Source: JARRKU01 sp050288425 | Lineage (GTDB): Bacteria; Desulfobacterota; Desulfobacteria; Desulfobacterales; Desulfosarcinaceae | Reading direction: 5' to 3' | Length of the DNA: 64,000 nt | Assembly: GCA_050288425.1 (NCBI GenBank) | Contig: JBNKDU010000173.1 | Span: forward strand, 12,479-76,478 | Part shown: one piece after another, positions 1 to 7,907 of the stretch | Layout of the letters: each line of letters starts with the position of its first letter | Numbering within the stretch: the stretch's first letter is position 1 | The notes under the pieces: model-generated | Databases searched by the model: none | What the model saw: only the letters and a program-made list of their open reading frames with translations | Told to the model about the DNA's origin: nothing | Made by a program: the position numbers and the translations under genes

Positions 1-1
1 G

Positions 2-2839
2 GCCGAAGTCAACGAGATCAAATCCGTGGAGGCCACGGCCTATGAGGAGGTGGCGGTCCTGAAGATCGAACTGCGGGGCGGAATCCGGGACTTCAATGCC
101 GCCTGGGACGAAGTCCGCGAAGCCCTTGGAAAGGCGCGGCTGAAATTTCCCGAAGGCACCGGTCCGCCCGTACTGGATGAAAACCAGGTGGATCAGGACG
201 CCATCGTACTGGCCGTCACGGGCAGCGCCGACCCCCTGGCGTTGCTGCACGCCGCCCGCGAGGTCAAGGACGATCTGCAAGGCCTGGCCATGGTCAAGCG
301 GGCCCACCTCATCGCCGATCCCGGCGAGCAGGTCACCATCGCGCTGGACGATGCCGCGGCCCGGCGGCTGGGTCTCAACGCCCAGATGCTGCGCGCCCAG
401 ATTGGCGCCCGCAACCGTATCCTCTCCGCCGGTTCCCTGCAACTGGCCGGCAAGTCCCTGCGGCTGCGCCCCTTGTCCGAGTTCGCCTCGGTGGAGGAGA
501 TCCGCCGGACGCCGATTCAACTCTCTTCCGGCGGGTCCGTGCCCCTGCATGAAGTGGCCCGGGTCCATTACGGTCCGGAGGAACCGGCGGCCTCCCGCAT
601 GCGGATGGACGGCGCCATGGCGGTGGGCGTGGCCGTGGTGCCGCGGGAAGCCATCAACCTGGTGGACTTCGGGCAGCGGGTCCGGCGGCGGGTGGAGCGC
701 CTGGCCGATGCCCTGAAGCCGCTGAACATCCGCTATGTCACGTTTCAACCGGCCCGCACCCAGGCCCGGCTGAGCGAGCTGAACAGCTCCCTGCTCTTCG
801 GGGTCCTGATCGTTGCCGGGATCCTGATCATGGCCATGGGGCTGCGGCTGGGCCTTGTGGTGGCCGCCGTGGTTCCGCTGGTGACCATGGCCAGCGTGGC
901 GATCTACGCCTGGGGCGGCGGCGTACTGCACCAGATCTCCATCGCCTCCCTGGTCCTGGCCCTGGGCATGCTGGTGGACAATGCCATCGTCATGGCCGAA
1001 AACATTCAATGGCGACTGGACCGCGGCGAGGCGCCCCGGCAGGCTTCCCTGCAGTCGGTGCGGGAACTGGCCGCCCCCCTGGCGGCCGCCACCCTGACCA
1101 CCATCGCGGCCTTCGTGCCCATGCTGATCTCCCGGGGGCCCACCGCCGACTTCACCCGCACCATCCCGCTGATCATCATGCTGACCCTGGCGGTCAGCTA
1201 TATCTATGCCCTGCTGGTGACCCCTACCCTGACCCCACTGGTGTTGCGGCCCACGGCCGAATCCAGGGTTCTCCGGATGGAGGGGATCGGCCGGGGCCTG
1301 GCCCGCTTCGCCATCCGGCGGTCCCCGGTGGTGCTGGCTGCCGCCGGCGGTATCCTGCTGGTGGCCTTGATTCTCTCCCAGCGTGTTTCCCAGCAATTCT
1401 TTCCGTCCGCAGACCGCAACCAGGTCCTGTTGGACGTCAAACTGGCCGAAGGCGCCCACCTGGACAGCACCGATGCCGTCGTCCACAGGGTGGAACAGGC
1501 CCTGACGCAGAGGCGCGAAGTCGAACACGTGGCCAGCTTCATCGGCCGCAGCGCCCCGGCATTCTACTACAACGTGCCGCGGGTGCCCTTCAGTCCCCAT
1601 TTCGCCCAATTGATCGTGGAGACGCGCAGCGTGGCCGCCAATGGGCCGTTCATCGATTTCGTGCGCCAACACCTCGCGCCGGCGCTGCCCCAGGTGGAAC
1701 TGGTGACGCGCAAGCTGGAACAGGGTCCGCCGGTACAGGCGCCGGTGGAAATCCGTCTGCGAAGCCCCAGTCTGGACCACCTCAACCAGGCGGCAACGGC
1801 GGTCTGCGCCGCCCTCAAGGCCGTTCCCGGAACCAAGGATGTTCGCCACGACCTGGGACCGGGGGCGCCCACCCTGCGCTTTCGCATCGACGACGCCGCG
1901 GCGGCGCGCCTCGGCATCAGCCGGGTGAATGTAGCGCAGGCGATCTTCGGCCGGACCCGGGGACTTTCCGTAGGCGAGCTTTATATCGGTGAAGACCCCA
2001 TTCCGGTGGTGATCCGGTCCTCCCGGGGGGAACATATGGCGGTCGAGGATCTGGAAGCCGTGGACGTGCCCACCCCGGACGGCCGGGCCGTGCCCCTGGG
2101 CCAGGTGGCGCATATCGAGCCGGTGTGGCAACAGGCGGCCATCCGGCACCGCGATGGTCAGCGTCTGGTGACCGTCTCCTCGCAGCTCACGGAGGGGCAG
2201 ACCTTCGCCCGGGTGCTGGAATCACTGCAACCCGGACTGAACGCCCTTCAACTGCCACCTGGCGTGAACATCTCCTTCGGCGGCGATGCCGAAGGTTCGG
2301 GCGAAGCCAACAGCGAGATGGTGCGCAACCTGCCCATCGGCCTGCTGCTCCTGCTGGGGGTCCTGCTGGCGGAATTCAACTCCTTCCGCCGCCTGGTCAT
2401 CGTCCTGATTACCGTGCCGCTGGCCGCGGCGGGGGTGGTTCCCGGGCTTCTCATCGGCGATCAGCCCTTCGGATTCATGTCGTTTCTGGGGGTGATCGCC
2501 CTGGTGGGCATCGTGGTCAACAACGCCATCGTGCTGCTGGAGGTCATCGAGACGAGGCGCCGCGAAGGCGCGGATATCGCCGTGGCCATCGAGGAGGCCG
2601 TGGGTCGCCGGATCCGTCCCATCCTGCTCACCACCGCCACCACGGTGGCCGGCCTGTTGCCCCTGGCATTCTCCGCCTCGACCCTCTGGCCGCCCCTGGC
2701 CTCGGCCATGATCTCGGGACTGCTGGCCTCGACGGTCCTGACCCTGGTGGTGGTGCCGGCCCTCTACCGGGTGTTGATGCGGCCGTGGCGCCTGGCGGAA
2801 TTCGGTTGGCTGGGAAGGATCCGGCGCGCAACGGGGTGA
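2..2839 (+). CDS. RND-family efflux transporter, 5'-truncated by window edge
   Basis: Inner-membrane RND (AcrB/HAE1-like) proton-driven pump subunit that would work with a periplasmic adaptor and an outer-membrane channel. The frame is open from the first bases of the window, so the N-terminus (first membrane helix and early porter domain) lies upstream. About 945 residues remain of a family length near 1030. Visible are two periplasmic porter halves and two blocks of membrane helices. The first block contains LGMLVDNAIVMAEN, the helix that carries the proton-relay Asp in this family. The second block contains the duplicated GIVVNNAIVLLE, where the Asp is replaced by Asn, as expected for the second repeat. 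The gene ends just before a tandem-repeat array and converges on a histidine kinase gene. The adaptor gene is presumably upstream, outside the window. Substrate cannot be told. Confidence 0.93.
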   Translation, partial: AEVNEIKSVEATAYEEVAVLKIELRGGIRDFNAAWDEVREALGKARLKFPEGTGPPVLDENQVDQDAIVLAVTGSADPLALLHAAREVKDDLQGLAMVKRAHLIADPGEQVTIALDDAAARRLGLNAQMLRAQIGARNRILSAGSLQLAGKSLRLRPLSEFASVEEIRRTPIQLSSGGSVPLHEVARVHYGPEEPAASRMRMDGAMAVGVAVVPREAINLVDFGQRVRRRVERLADALKPLNIRYVTFQPARTQARLSELNSSLLFGVLIVAGILIMAMGLRLGLVVAAVVPLVTMASVAIYAWGGGVLHQISIASLVLALGMLVDNAIVMAENIQWRLDRGEAPRQASLQSVRELAAPLAAATLTTIAAFVPMLISRGPTADFTRTIPLIIMLTLAVSYIYALLVTPTLTPLVLRPTAESRVLRMEGIGRGLARFAIRRSPVVLAAAGGILLVALILSQRVSQQFFPSADRNQVLLDVKLAEGAHLDSTDAVVHRVEQALTQRREVEHVASFIGRSAPAFYYNVPRVPFSPHFAQLIVETRSVAANGPFIDFVRQHLAPALPQVELVTRKLEQGPPVQAPVEIRLRSPSLDHLNQAATAVCAALKAVPGTKDVRHDLGPGAPTLRFRIDDAAAARLGISRVNVAQAIFGRTRGLSVGELYIGEDPIPVVIRSSRGEHMAVEDLEAVDVPTPDGRAVPLGQVAHIEPVWQQAAIRHRDGQRLVTVSSQLTEGQTFARVLESLQPGLNALQLPPGVNISFGGDAEGSGEANSEMVRNLPIGLLLLLGVLLAEFNSFRRLVIVLITVPLAAAGVVPGLLIGDQPFGFMSFLGVIALVGIVVNNAIVLLEVIETRRREGADIAVAIEEAVGRRIRPILLTTATTVAGLLPLAFSASTLWPPLASAMISGLLASTVLTLVVVPALYRVLMRPWRLAEFGWLGRIRRATG

Positions 2840-2843
2840 GATC

Positions 2844-3019
2844 GGTTGGCCGGTTGGCCGGTTGGCCGGTTGGCCGGTTGACCGGTTGGTCGGTTGGTCG
2901 GTTGGCTCGTTGGTCGGTTGGCTCGTTGGTCGGTTGGCTCGTTGGTCGGTTGGCTCGTTGGCCGGTTGGCCCGTTGACCCGTTGACCGGTTGGTTCGTTG
3001 GTCGGTTGGTTCGTTGAAC
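2844..3019. repeat. 8-bp minisatellite (22 units of GGTTGGYY type) with inverted tail
   Basis: Starting five bases after the RND stop codon there are 22 contiguous 8-bp units. The first four are exactly GGTTGGCC; later ones are GGTTGACC, GGTTGGTC, and alternating GGTTGGCT / CGTTGGTC. Just after it, 3041-3054 is an exact 14-nt reverse complement of 2842-2855, so the transcript could fold the array back on itself. The array lies between convergent genes. The G-strand has dense GGTTGG runs of the kind that form two-tetrad G-quadruplexes. Function is unknown; possibilities are a slippage-generated spacer or a bidirectional transcription block. Confidence 0.95.
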
Positions 3020-3061
3020 CGGCGAACTGGTCAACTGGCAAACCGGCCAACCGACTTACCT

Positions 3062-4576
3062 CTAGGCCGCGTGTTCGGGTGCGATCCGAATCCGGACGGA
3101 CGGCCAGTGGACGTGGATGGCGGTGCCTTGGCCCTTGGCGGAAGTGATGGAAAAGATACCGCCGCTGTTTTTGGTGCGCTCGCGCATGCTGAGCAGCCCC
3201 ATTCCGCTCATGGGGCCGGGAGTCAGCCGGATCTTCCTTTGGTCGAATCCCCGGCCGTCGTCGACCACGCTGAATTCGATTCCGTCCACCGCTCCGGTCA
3301 GGGAGAGCTGCACGCGGGAGGCGTTGCCGTGGCACGCCACATTGTGAAAGGCCTCCTGGGTCAGTCGGAAGATCACCACCTTGATGTTCTCGGGAATCTC
3401 GTATTCGGCCAATCCGATCTTCGTTCTCACCTCGAGGTGCGCGTAGCGTTTCTCGAAGTCGGAGCAGAACCACTCCAGCGTCGAGATGACACCCAGCTCG
3501 TCCAGACTCGACGGGTGCAGGCCCGACATGATGCGGCGGCTCTCATCGATGGCCAGCTTTATGGTGGCGATCTGACTGGTCAGCGAGTCGGGCCTGGCAA
3601 CGCCGTTCTGCATATCCAATCTTATTTTTTCCAGGCTGAACTTGATGGCGCTCAGGGTGGTGGCCAGGCTGTCATGAATCTCCAGGGCGATGCGCTTGCG
3701 TTCCTCTTCCTGTACCACGAGCAGTTTGGCCGAGAGATGGCGTAGCCGTTCCTTGGAAGCCCGCAGGGCCTCCTCGGCTTTGGCGCGGTTTTGAATCTCG
3801 AAGCGCAGTTTCCGGTTGGCGTCTGAAAGATCGGCGGTCCGCAAGGCAACCCGCTCTTCTAGATGATCCCTGGCTTCGGCGAGTGCCGCCTGGGATCTTT
3901 TGCGTGCCATAATCTGTTGCTTCAAGGCCTCGTTGGTCTCGGCCAGATCGGCCGTGCGCTGCCGGACCCGGGCTTCCAGTCGATGGTGGGACCTTTTCAG
4001 GGCGCGCAATAGATTCTGGTTGTCCTTTTCAAGTTTCATGACCACCCGCACGGGGAAGAAATAGGCCAACATCGCGATGCCGATGCCCAGGATCATGCTG
4101 GGCACGAAGAAGATCAGGCAGTTCACCAGGACCCGATGGCCGGTGACGTTCACCTCGATGGCGCCGATGACGGCGTTGTTGAACCACAGCCTGGCGGTAC
4201 CGTGCTGGGTCGAGTCTCCCCCAAAAAACCCTGTTTTTCGGTCTTCATGGTATTCATACTGGGTGATGGCTTTCCCGGTTTCATCCATGACCCGGATGGC
4301 CACGATGTCCTTGTTGGGGATGAAGCCGTGCAGGATCTCGAGGTATTTCTGGGCCTGGTATTTCCACAGCCTGGGGTTCTCGGCGATGACGGCCCGAAAC
4401 TGCTCGGCCAGATACCGGGCATGCTGGCCCGCCTTCCGGCGTAACGCGCGGGTCTCCTCGACATAGTAGATCGTCGGCGCGATGAATGCGATCAGCATGG
4501 CGATCACCACGGCCAGGGGTCCCAAACGCCGGGCCAGCAGGGCCGCTATCGGTTTGGTCGACTGTGATGTATCCAT
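3062..4576 (-). CDS. NarL-type (HisKA_3) membrane sensor histidine kinase
   Basis: Sensor kinase of about 504 residues. The order is a first membrane helix (about residues 18-38), a periplasmic region of about 110 residues, a second membrane helix (about 152-172), a long coiled-coil linker, then a HisKA_3 dimerisation domain with the phospho-acceptor His in ALEIHDSL. A HATPase_c domain follows with VVDDGRGFD and GMGLLSMRER. Start: the TTG that overlaps the upstream stop has no Shine-Dalgarno. The ATG at 4576 has GGGGA five bases upstream and is preferred; the ATG at 4582 is an alternative. The gene directly follows a PstS-like binding protein gene, so the pair probably forms one sensing unit. 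A LuxR/NarL-type response regulator is expected, but none is adjacent. Confidence 0.88.
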   Translation of the reverse strand: MDTSQSTKPIAALLARRLGPLAVVIAMLIAFIAPTIYYVEETRALRRKAGQHARYLAEQFRAVIAENPRLWKYQAQKYLEILHGFIPNKDIVAIRVMDETGKAITQYEYHEDRKTGFFGGDSTQHGTARLWFNNAVIGAIEVNVTGHRVLVNCLIFFVPSMILGIGIAMLAYFFPVRVVMKLEKDNQNLLRALKRSHHRLEARVRQRTADLAETNEALKQQIMARKRSQAALAEARDHLEERVALRTADLSDANRKLRFEIQNRAKAEEALRASKERLRHLSAKLLVVQEEERKRIALEIHDSLATTLSAIKFSLEKIRLDMQNGVARPDSLTSQIATIKLAIDESRRIMSGLHPSSLDELGVISTLEWFCSDFEKRYAHLEVRTKIGLAEYEIPENIKVVIFRLTQEAFHNVACHGNASRVQLSLTGAVDGIEFSVVDDGRGFDQRKIRLTPGPMSGMGLLSMRERTKNSGGIFSITSAKGQGTAIHVHWPSVRIRIAPEHAA

Positions 4577-4590
4577 ATCCATCCCCGCGT

Positions 4591-5433
4591 TCAATCGATG
4601 GGAGCATACCCATTATGCCGCAACAGGTCTTTGCCGTCGGCGGAATGCACGAAGTCCATGAATTCCGCTGCCTCCGGGGGCAACCGCTCCCCATGGAAGA
4701 CAAAGCGCAATAATTTGGTCAGCCGGTATGCCTGGCTGTCGATGTTTTGGACCGATGGGAGGACGCCGTCGAACGCGAGGGGCTTGATGGCCCAATTACC
4801 TGCCGTGATGGAACCGAGATCGGTGATCCCGATGGCATGGGGCGTTCCGGCGAGCATACGATTCATTTTCTGGTCGGAGAAGAGGGCGATCCAACGCCGG
4901 GATGTCCATGCATCCTGGAAGACCTCTTTGAAACCCGGGATTCCCTTTTCGAGGACCCAGATACTGCTGTCACCGGGCTCGCGGATGAGCACGACGATCT
5001 CCTGCCGGTTGTTCCACTGGGTTTGATGGCCCGTGAGAATCCCCAACAGGGTATCGGCGGTGATGCCGCTTTCCTCGACTGTCGGATGAACGCCGATCAC
5101 GACGGCGGTGCGGGCGTACGGCCGCACCGCCAAGCCCAGCCGGCGCTCGTCCGCCTTCAGCGGCCGCGATGCCAGCCCGACGTCGATGGCGCCTTCGGCC
5201 ACCGCCCGGATACCGCCTTTGGAACCGATGCTTGCCGGAATCTCAATGCGGATGGCCGGATGCCGGCCCATATAGACCTTGGCGAGGACGCGTGTAACCG
5301 CCAGGTTGCTCCCCGACCCGGCAAAAACGAGGGTCTTCGGGGCGGCTTCGGCCAAAAAAGCGCGCTCTGGCGTCGTCGCCATTAGAATCAGCGCGAAGAG
5401 CACCGTCGCGAATACAGGTATGCGCTGTCTGAT
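4591..5433 (-). CDS. PstS-like periplasmic substrate-binding protein, probable ATC start
   Basis: Type-2 periplasmic binding fold resembling the phosphate-binding PstS/PBP-like group: TLVFAGSGSN near the N-terminus, then SIGSKGGIRAVAEGAIDVGL and GDSSIWVLEKGIPG. About 280 residues with an N-terminal signal-peptide-like segment (RQR, then a hydrophobic stretch ending near AFLAEA). No ATG, GTG or well-placed TTG precedes the signal peptide. A strong GGAGGAG sits six bases upstream of an in-frame ATC at 5433, which is the most likely initiator. The first in-frame ATG would delete the signal peptide. Its stop lies about 15 bases before the kinase start, and no Pst permease or ATPase is nearby. The ligand is unknown; a sensory partner of the kinase is inferred. 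Confidence 0.7.
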   Translation of the reverse strand: MRQRIPVFATVLFALILMATTPERAFLAEAAPKTLVFAGSGSNLAVTRVLAKVYMGRHPAIRIEIPASIGSKGGIRAVAEGAIDVGLASRPLKADERRLGLAVRPYARTAVVIGVHPTVEESGITADTLLGILTGHQTQWNNRQEIVVLIREPGDSSIWVLEKGIPGFKEVFQDAWTSRRWIALFSDQKMNRMLAGTPHAIGITDLGSITAGNWAIKPLAFDGVLPSVQNIDSQAYRLTKLLRFVFHGERLPPEAAEFMDFVHSADGKDLLRHNGYAPID

Positions 5434-5522
5434 GAATGGCTCCTCCCGGTTTTCAGGTACGTTTTCTGAAACTAGGGACCCACGGGAGCCTGTCAAGATG
5501 GAGCCGGGGTGTGGCCCGGCCG

Positions 5523-6734
5523 TCAGACCAGATTTTCTTCTTCCATGTTCTGCATGGCGCGCTTCATCTGGCGGACGGCCTGACGTATGCGGTGTTCGTT
5601 CTCCACCAGGGCCAGACGCAGGTAGCCTTCCCCCTCTTCGCCGAAGCCGATGCCCGGCGCCAGGGCCACGTTGGCCCGGTTCATCATCTCGATGGAGAAT
5701 TCCATGGATCCCAACCTGTCGAAAGGCGCCGGAATCTTCGCCCAGACGAACATGCCCGCCTTGGGCGGCGTCACGGGCCATCCGATTCGCTCCAGACCGT
5801 CGCACATCACGTTGCGACGGCTTTCGTAGAGACCGGCCTGCCGGATCACATCGTCGTCGCAGTGACGCAGGGCCATGATGCCGGCGATCTGGATGGCCGA
5901 GAAGATCCCGTAGTCGTAATATCCCTTGATCTTGCGCAGGGCGGCCACGATGTCGGCATTGCCCACGCAATAGCCCAGCCGCCAGCCGGCCATGTTGTAG
6001 GATTTGGAAAAGGAGCCGAACTCCACGGCCACGTCCCGGGCGCCTTCCATCTCCAGGAAGCTGGGGGCCACGTAGCCATCGAAGGTGATCTTGGCATAGG
6101 CGAAATCATGGATCACCATGAACCGGTGCTTTTTGGCCAGGGCGATGATTTCGCGGAAGATCTCCCGACTGCCCAGCATGCTGGTGGGATTGTGGGGATA
6201 GTTGAGGATCAGGACCTTGGGCTTGGGATGTACGTTTTCGCACATCATGGCGATGCGGCTGATGAAGGCCTCTTCGGCTTCCAGGGGAATGCGGATCACG
6301 CTGCCGCCGGCGATGATGGCGGCATAGACATGGATGGGAAAGGCCGGCGCCGGAACCAGCACCGTGTCCCCGGGGCCGATAAGGGCCAGGGCCAGGTGGG
6401 AGATACCCTCCTTGGAGCCGATGGTGCAGATCACCTCCGCATCGGAGTCGAGCTCGACCCCGTATTCGGCACTGTACTTCTTGGCGATTTCGCGGCGCAG
6501 GTTGCGCAGGCCGTCGGCCACGGGATAGCGGTGGGTACGCGGATCGTTGGAAACCTCGATGAGCTTGTCGATGACCAGTTGGGGCGCGGGGTCCACCGGG
6601 TTGCCCATGCCCAGGTCGATGACGTCGTCGCCGTTCCAGCGCTTCTCCATTTTTATCTTGTTGATCATGCCGAACAGATAGGGCGGCAATTGGGCCATGC
6701 GCTGTGCGAATTGAAATTTGTTCTCCTCATCCAT
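5523..6734 (-). CDS. alaC: PLP-dependent aminotransferase, AlaC type
   Basis: Fold-type I class I/II aminotransferase of 403 residues, closely resembling the glutamate-pyruvate aminotransferase AlaC (YfdZ) group. Shared features are RLPPY-like LPPYLFG near the N-terminus, IDLGMGNP, CTIGSKEG, PAFPIHVYGA-like PAFPIHVY, HDFAYA, and the PLP Schiff-base lysine in SFSKSYNMAGWRLGY. It interconverts alanine/2-oxoglutarate and pyruvate/glutamate in the cytosol; related LL-diaminopimelate aminotransferases are the alternative. Start at 6734 is supported by AAGGAG eight bases upstream; a longer in-frame extension has no ribosome-binding site. The leader contains two hairpins (6762-6788, 6801-6831). The gene stands alone. 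Confidence 0.88.
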   Translation of the reverse strand: MDEENKFQFAQRMAQLPPYLFGMINKIKMEKRWNGDDVIDLGMGNPVDPAPQLVIDKLIEVSNDPRTHRYPVADGLRNLRREIAKKYSAEYGVELDSDAEVICTIGSKEGISHLALALIGPGDTVLVPAPAFPIHVYAAIIAGGSVIRIPLEAEEAFISRIAMMCENVHPKPKVLILNYPHNPTSMLGSREIFREIIALAKKHRFMVIHDFAYAKITFDGYVAPSFLEMEGARDVAVEFGSFSKSYNMAGWRLGYCVGNADIVAALRKIKGYYDYGIFSAIQIAGIMALRHCDDDVIRQAGLYESRRNVMCDGLERIGWPVTPPKAGMFVWAKIPAPFDRLGSMEFSIEMMNRANVALAPGIGFGEEGEGYLRLALVENEHRIRQAVRQMKRAMQNMEEENLV

Positions 6735-6761
6735 GGAATACGCTCCTTCTGCAAAACAGAA

Positions 6762-6788
6762 CCCCGGATCGATCCGGCCGATCCGGGG
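6762..6788 (-). terminator. GC-rich hairpin in the aminotransferase leader (possible attenuator)
   Basis: A perfect 10-bp stem (CCCCGGATCG with CGATCCGGGG, 7-nt loop) lies about 28 bases upstream of the alaC start. Read on the minus strand it is followed by TTCTGTTTTG, so it looks like an intrinsic terminator inside the 5' leader. Just upstream, 6801-6806 and 6826-6831 pair as CGCCAC/GTGGCG. No known riboswitch class was recognised. Confidence 0.45.
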
Positions 6789-6988
6789 CTTGAAGCAAAA
6801 CGCCACCGGCCGACCGTTACAGCCCGTGGCGTGGTGTTTCGAACTTGGCTAATGCGCCGTGACCACCTCCCGAGCTGTGCTGCCCGCGGCGGCGGCGGCA
6901 AAGGATATGTCCGACATCATATATTTTCCGCCTCAAGGTTCCAATATGATCGCACTATATAGAAGACGACCGAAGGTGTCAAGAAAAC

Positions 6989-7104
6989 TTAGGGGACGTT
7001 GCTAACTTATTAACTTAATCACAGGGTCAGGCAATACGGTTTCCAAGTATAGAAATATCGATTCGAAAACCGGACTAAGTTAATAAGTTAGCAACGTCCC
7101 CTAA
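6989..7104. repeat. 116-bp REP/MITE-like element with perfect 29-bp inverted termini
   Basis: The arm 6989-7017 and the arm 7076-7104 are exact reverse complements over 29 bases, beginning TTAGGGGACGTTGC and ending GCAACGTCCCCTAA. The 58-bp interior contains a further CGGTTT...AAACCG pairing. No transposase gene is present and no clear target duplication was seen. The GGGGAC-type termini resemble REP sequences moved by IS200-like (RAYT) transposases, but this is recognition from memory only. It lies in the about 395-bp gap between the divergent aminotransferase and ABC ATPase genes, about 25 bp before the latter. Confidence 0.8.
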
Positions 7105-7129
7105 ATGATATGGCAATTGATGAGGGAGT

Positions 7130-7873
7130 ATGTTACATCCAGTCCCCATGACCGACGACGACATCATCATCCGGCTCGACAAGATCTGCTTCGGCTATCC
7201 CCAACGCGCTCCCGTGCTGTCGGACCTCGATTTCACCATGCGCCGGGGTGAACGCATCGGCTGGGTGGCGCCCAACGGAAGCGGCAAGACCACCCTGTTT
7301 CATATCATCATGGGGTTGCTGCCCCCCGTCAGCGGCCGGATCGAGATCTTCGGCCGGTCTGTAAGCATGGAAAAGGATTTCGTCGGGGTGCGCCAACGCA
7401 TCGGCTTGCTGTTCCAGGATGCCGACGATCAGCTCTTTTCACCCACCGTGCTGGAGGACGTGGCCTTCGGCCCCTTGAATATGGGCAAATCCAAGGAGGA
7501 GGCCATCGCCATCTCCCGGGCCACCTTGCGCAAGTTGGGTCTCGAAGGTTTCGAGGACCGGGTGACCTTCAAGTTATCGGGGGGCGAGAAACGGCTGGTG
7601 GCCCTGGCCACGGTGCTGGCCATGGAACCGGAAGTACTTTTGCTGGACGAGCCCACCAGCGGCCTGGACAAGGAGACCAAGGTGCGGCTCAAGGAAGTGC
7701 TCCGGGGGCTCGATCTCTCTTACATCCTCATTTGCCACGAATTCGACTTCATGGCCGACATGGTCACCGGCTTTCAGACGCTGCAGGACGGCAAGATCAT
7801 CGTAGATTCCGAACGCCATCCCCATGTGCACGAGCATGCGCATCCCCTGGGGCGGCAGCCGCACAAACATTAG
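7130..7873 (+). CDS. ECF-type cobalt/nickel transporter ATPase (CbiO/NikO-like)
   Basis: ABC ATPase of 247 residues. It has a Walker A of slightly unusual sequence APNGSGKTT (residues 47-55), Q-loop LLFQDADDQLF, signature LSGGE, Walker B VLLLDEPTSGLD and switch His in ICHEFDF. The FQDADDQLF and LEDVAFGP motifs are characteristic of energy-coupling-factor ATPases of the CbiO family. The last 18 residues contain seven histidines, as seen in Ni/Co-handling proteins. Two ATPase subunits would couple to an EcfT/CbiQ and a CbiM/NikM-type component; neither is encoded in the window, so it is an orphan here. Start: GAGG lies four bases upstream of the ATG at 7130; an internal ATG at 7148 is an alternative. 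Confidence 0.86.
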   Translation: MLHPVPMTDDDIIIRLDKICFGYPQRAPVLSDLDFTMRRGERIGWVAPNGSGKTTLFHIIMGLLPPVSGRIEIFGRSVSMEKDFVGVRQRIGLLFQDADDQLFSPTVLEDVAFGPLNMGKSKEEAIAISRATLRKLGLEGFEDRVTFKLSGGEKRLVALATVLAMEPEVLLLDEPTSGLDKETKVRLKEVLRGLDLSYILICHEFDFMADMVTGFQTLQDGKIIVDSERHPHVHEHAHPLGRQPHKH

Positions 7874-7907
7874 GCTGGTGGGAACAACACCGGGGTTGCA
7901 AAAAATT

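Noticed and set aside
2844..3019. CRISPR array
   Set aside because: Units are 8 bp with no spacers and no cas genes nearby.
2222..3034. Long minus-strand frame rich in Thr/Asn/Pro/Gln repeats
   Set aside because: It is only the translation of the 8-bp minisatellite plus antisense of the RND gene; there is no ribosome-binding site or domain.
6735..6960. Known riboswitch or T-box upstream of the aminotransferase gene
   Set aside because: No T-box, SAM, lysine or other conserved riboswitch core was recognised.
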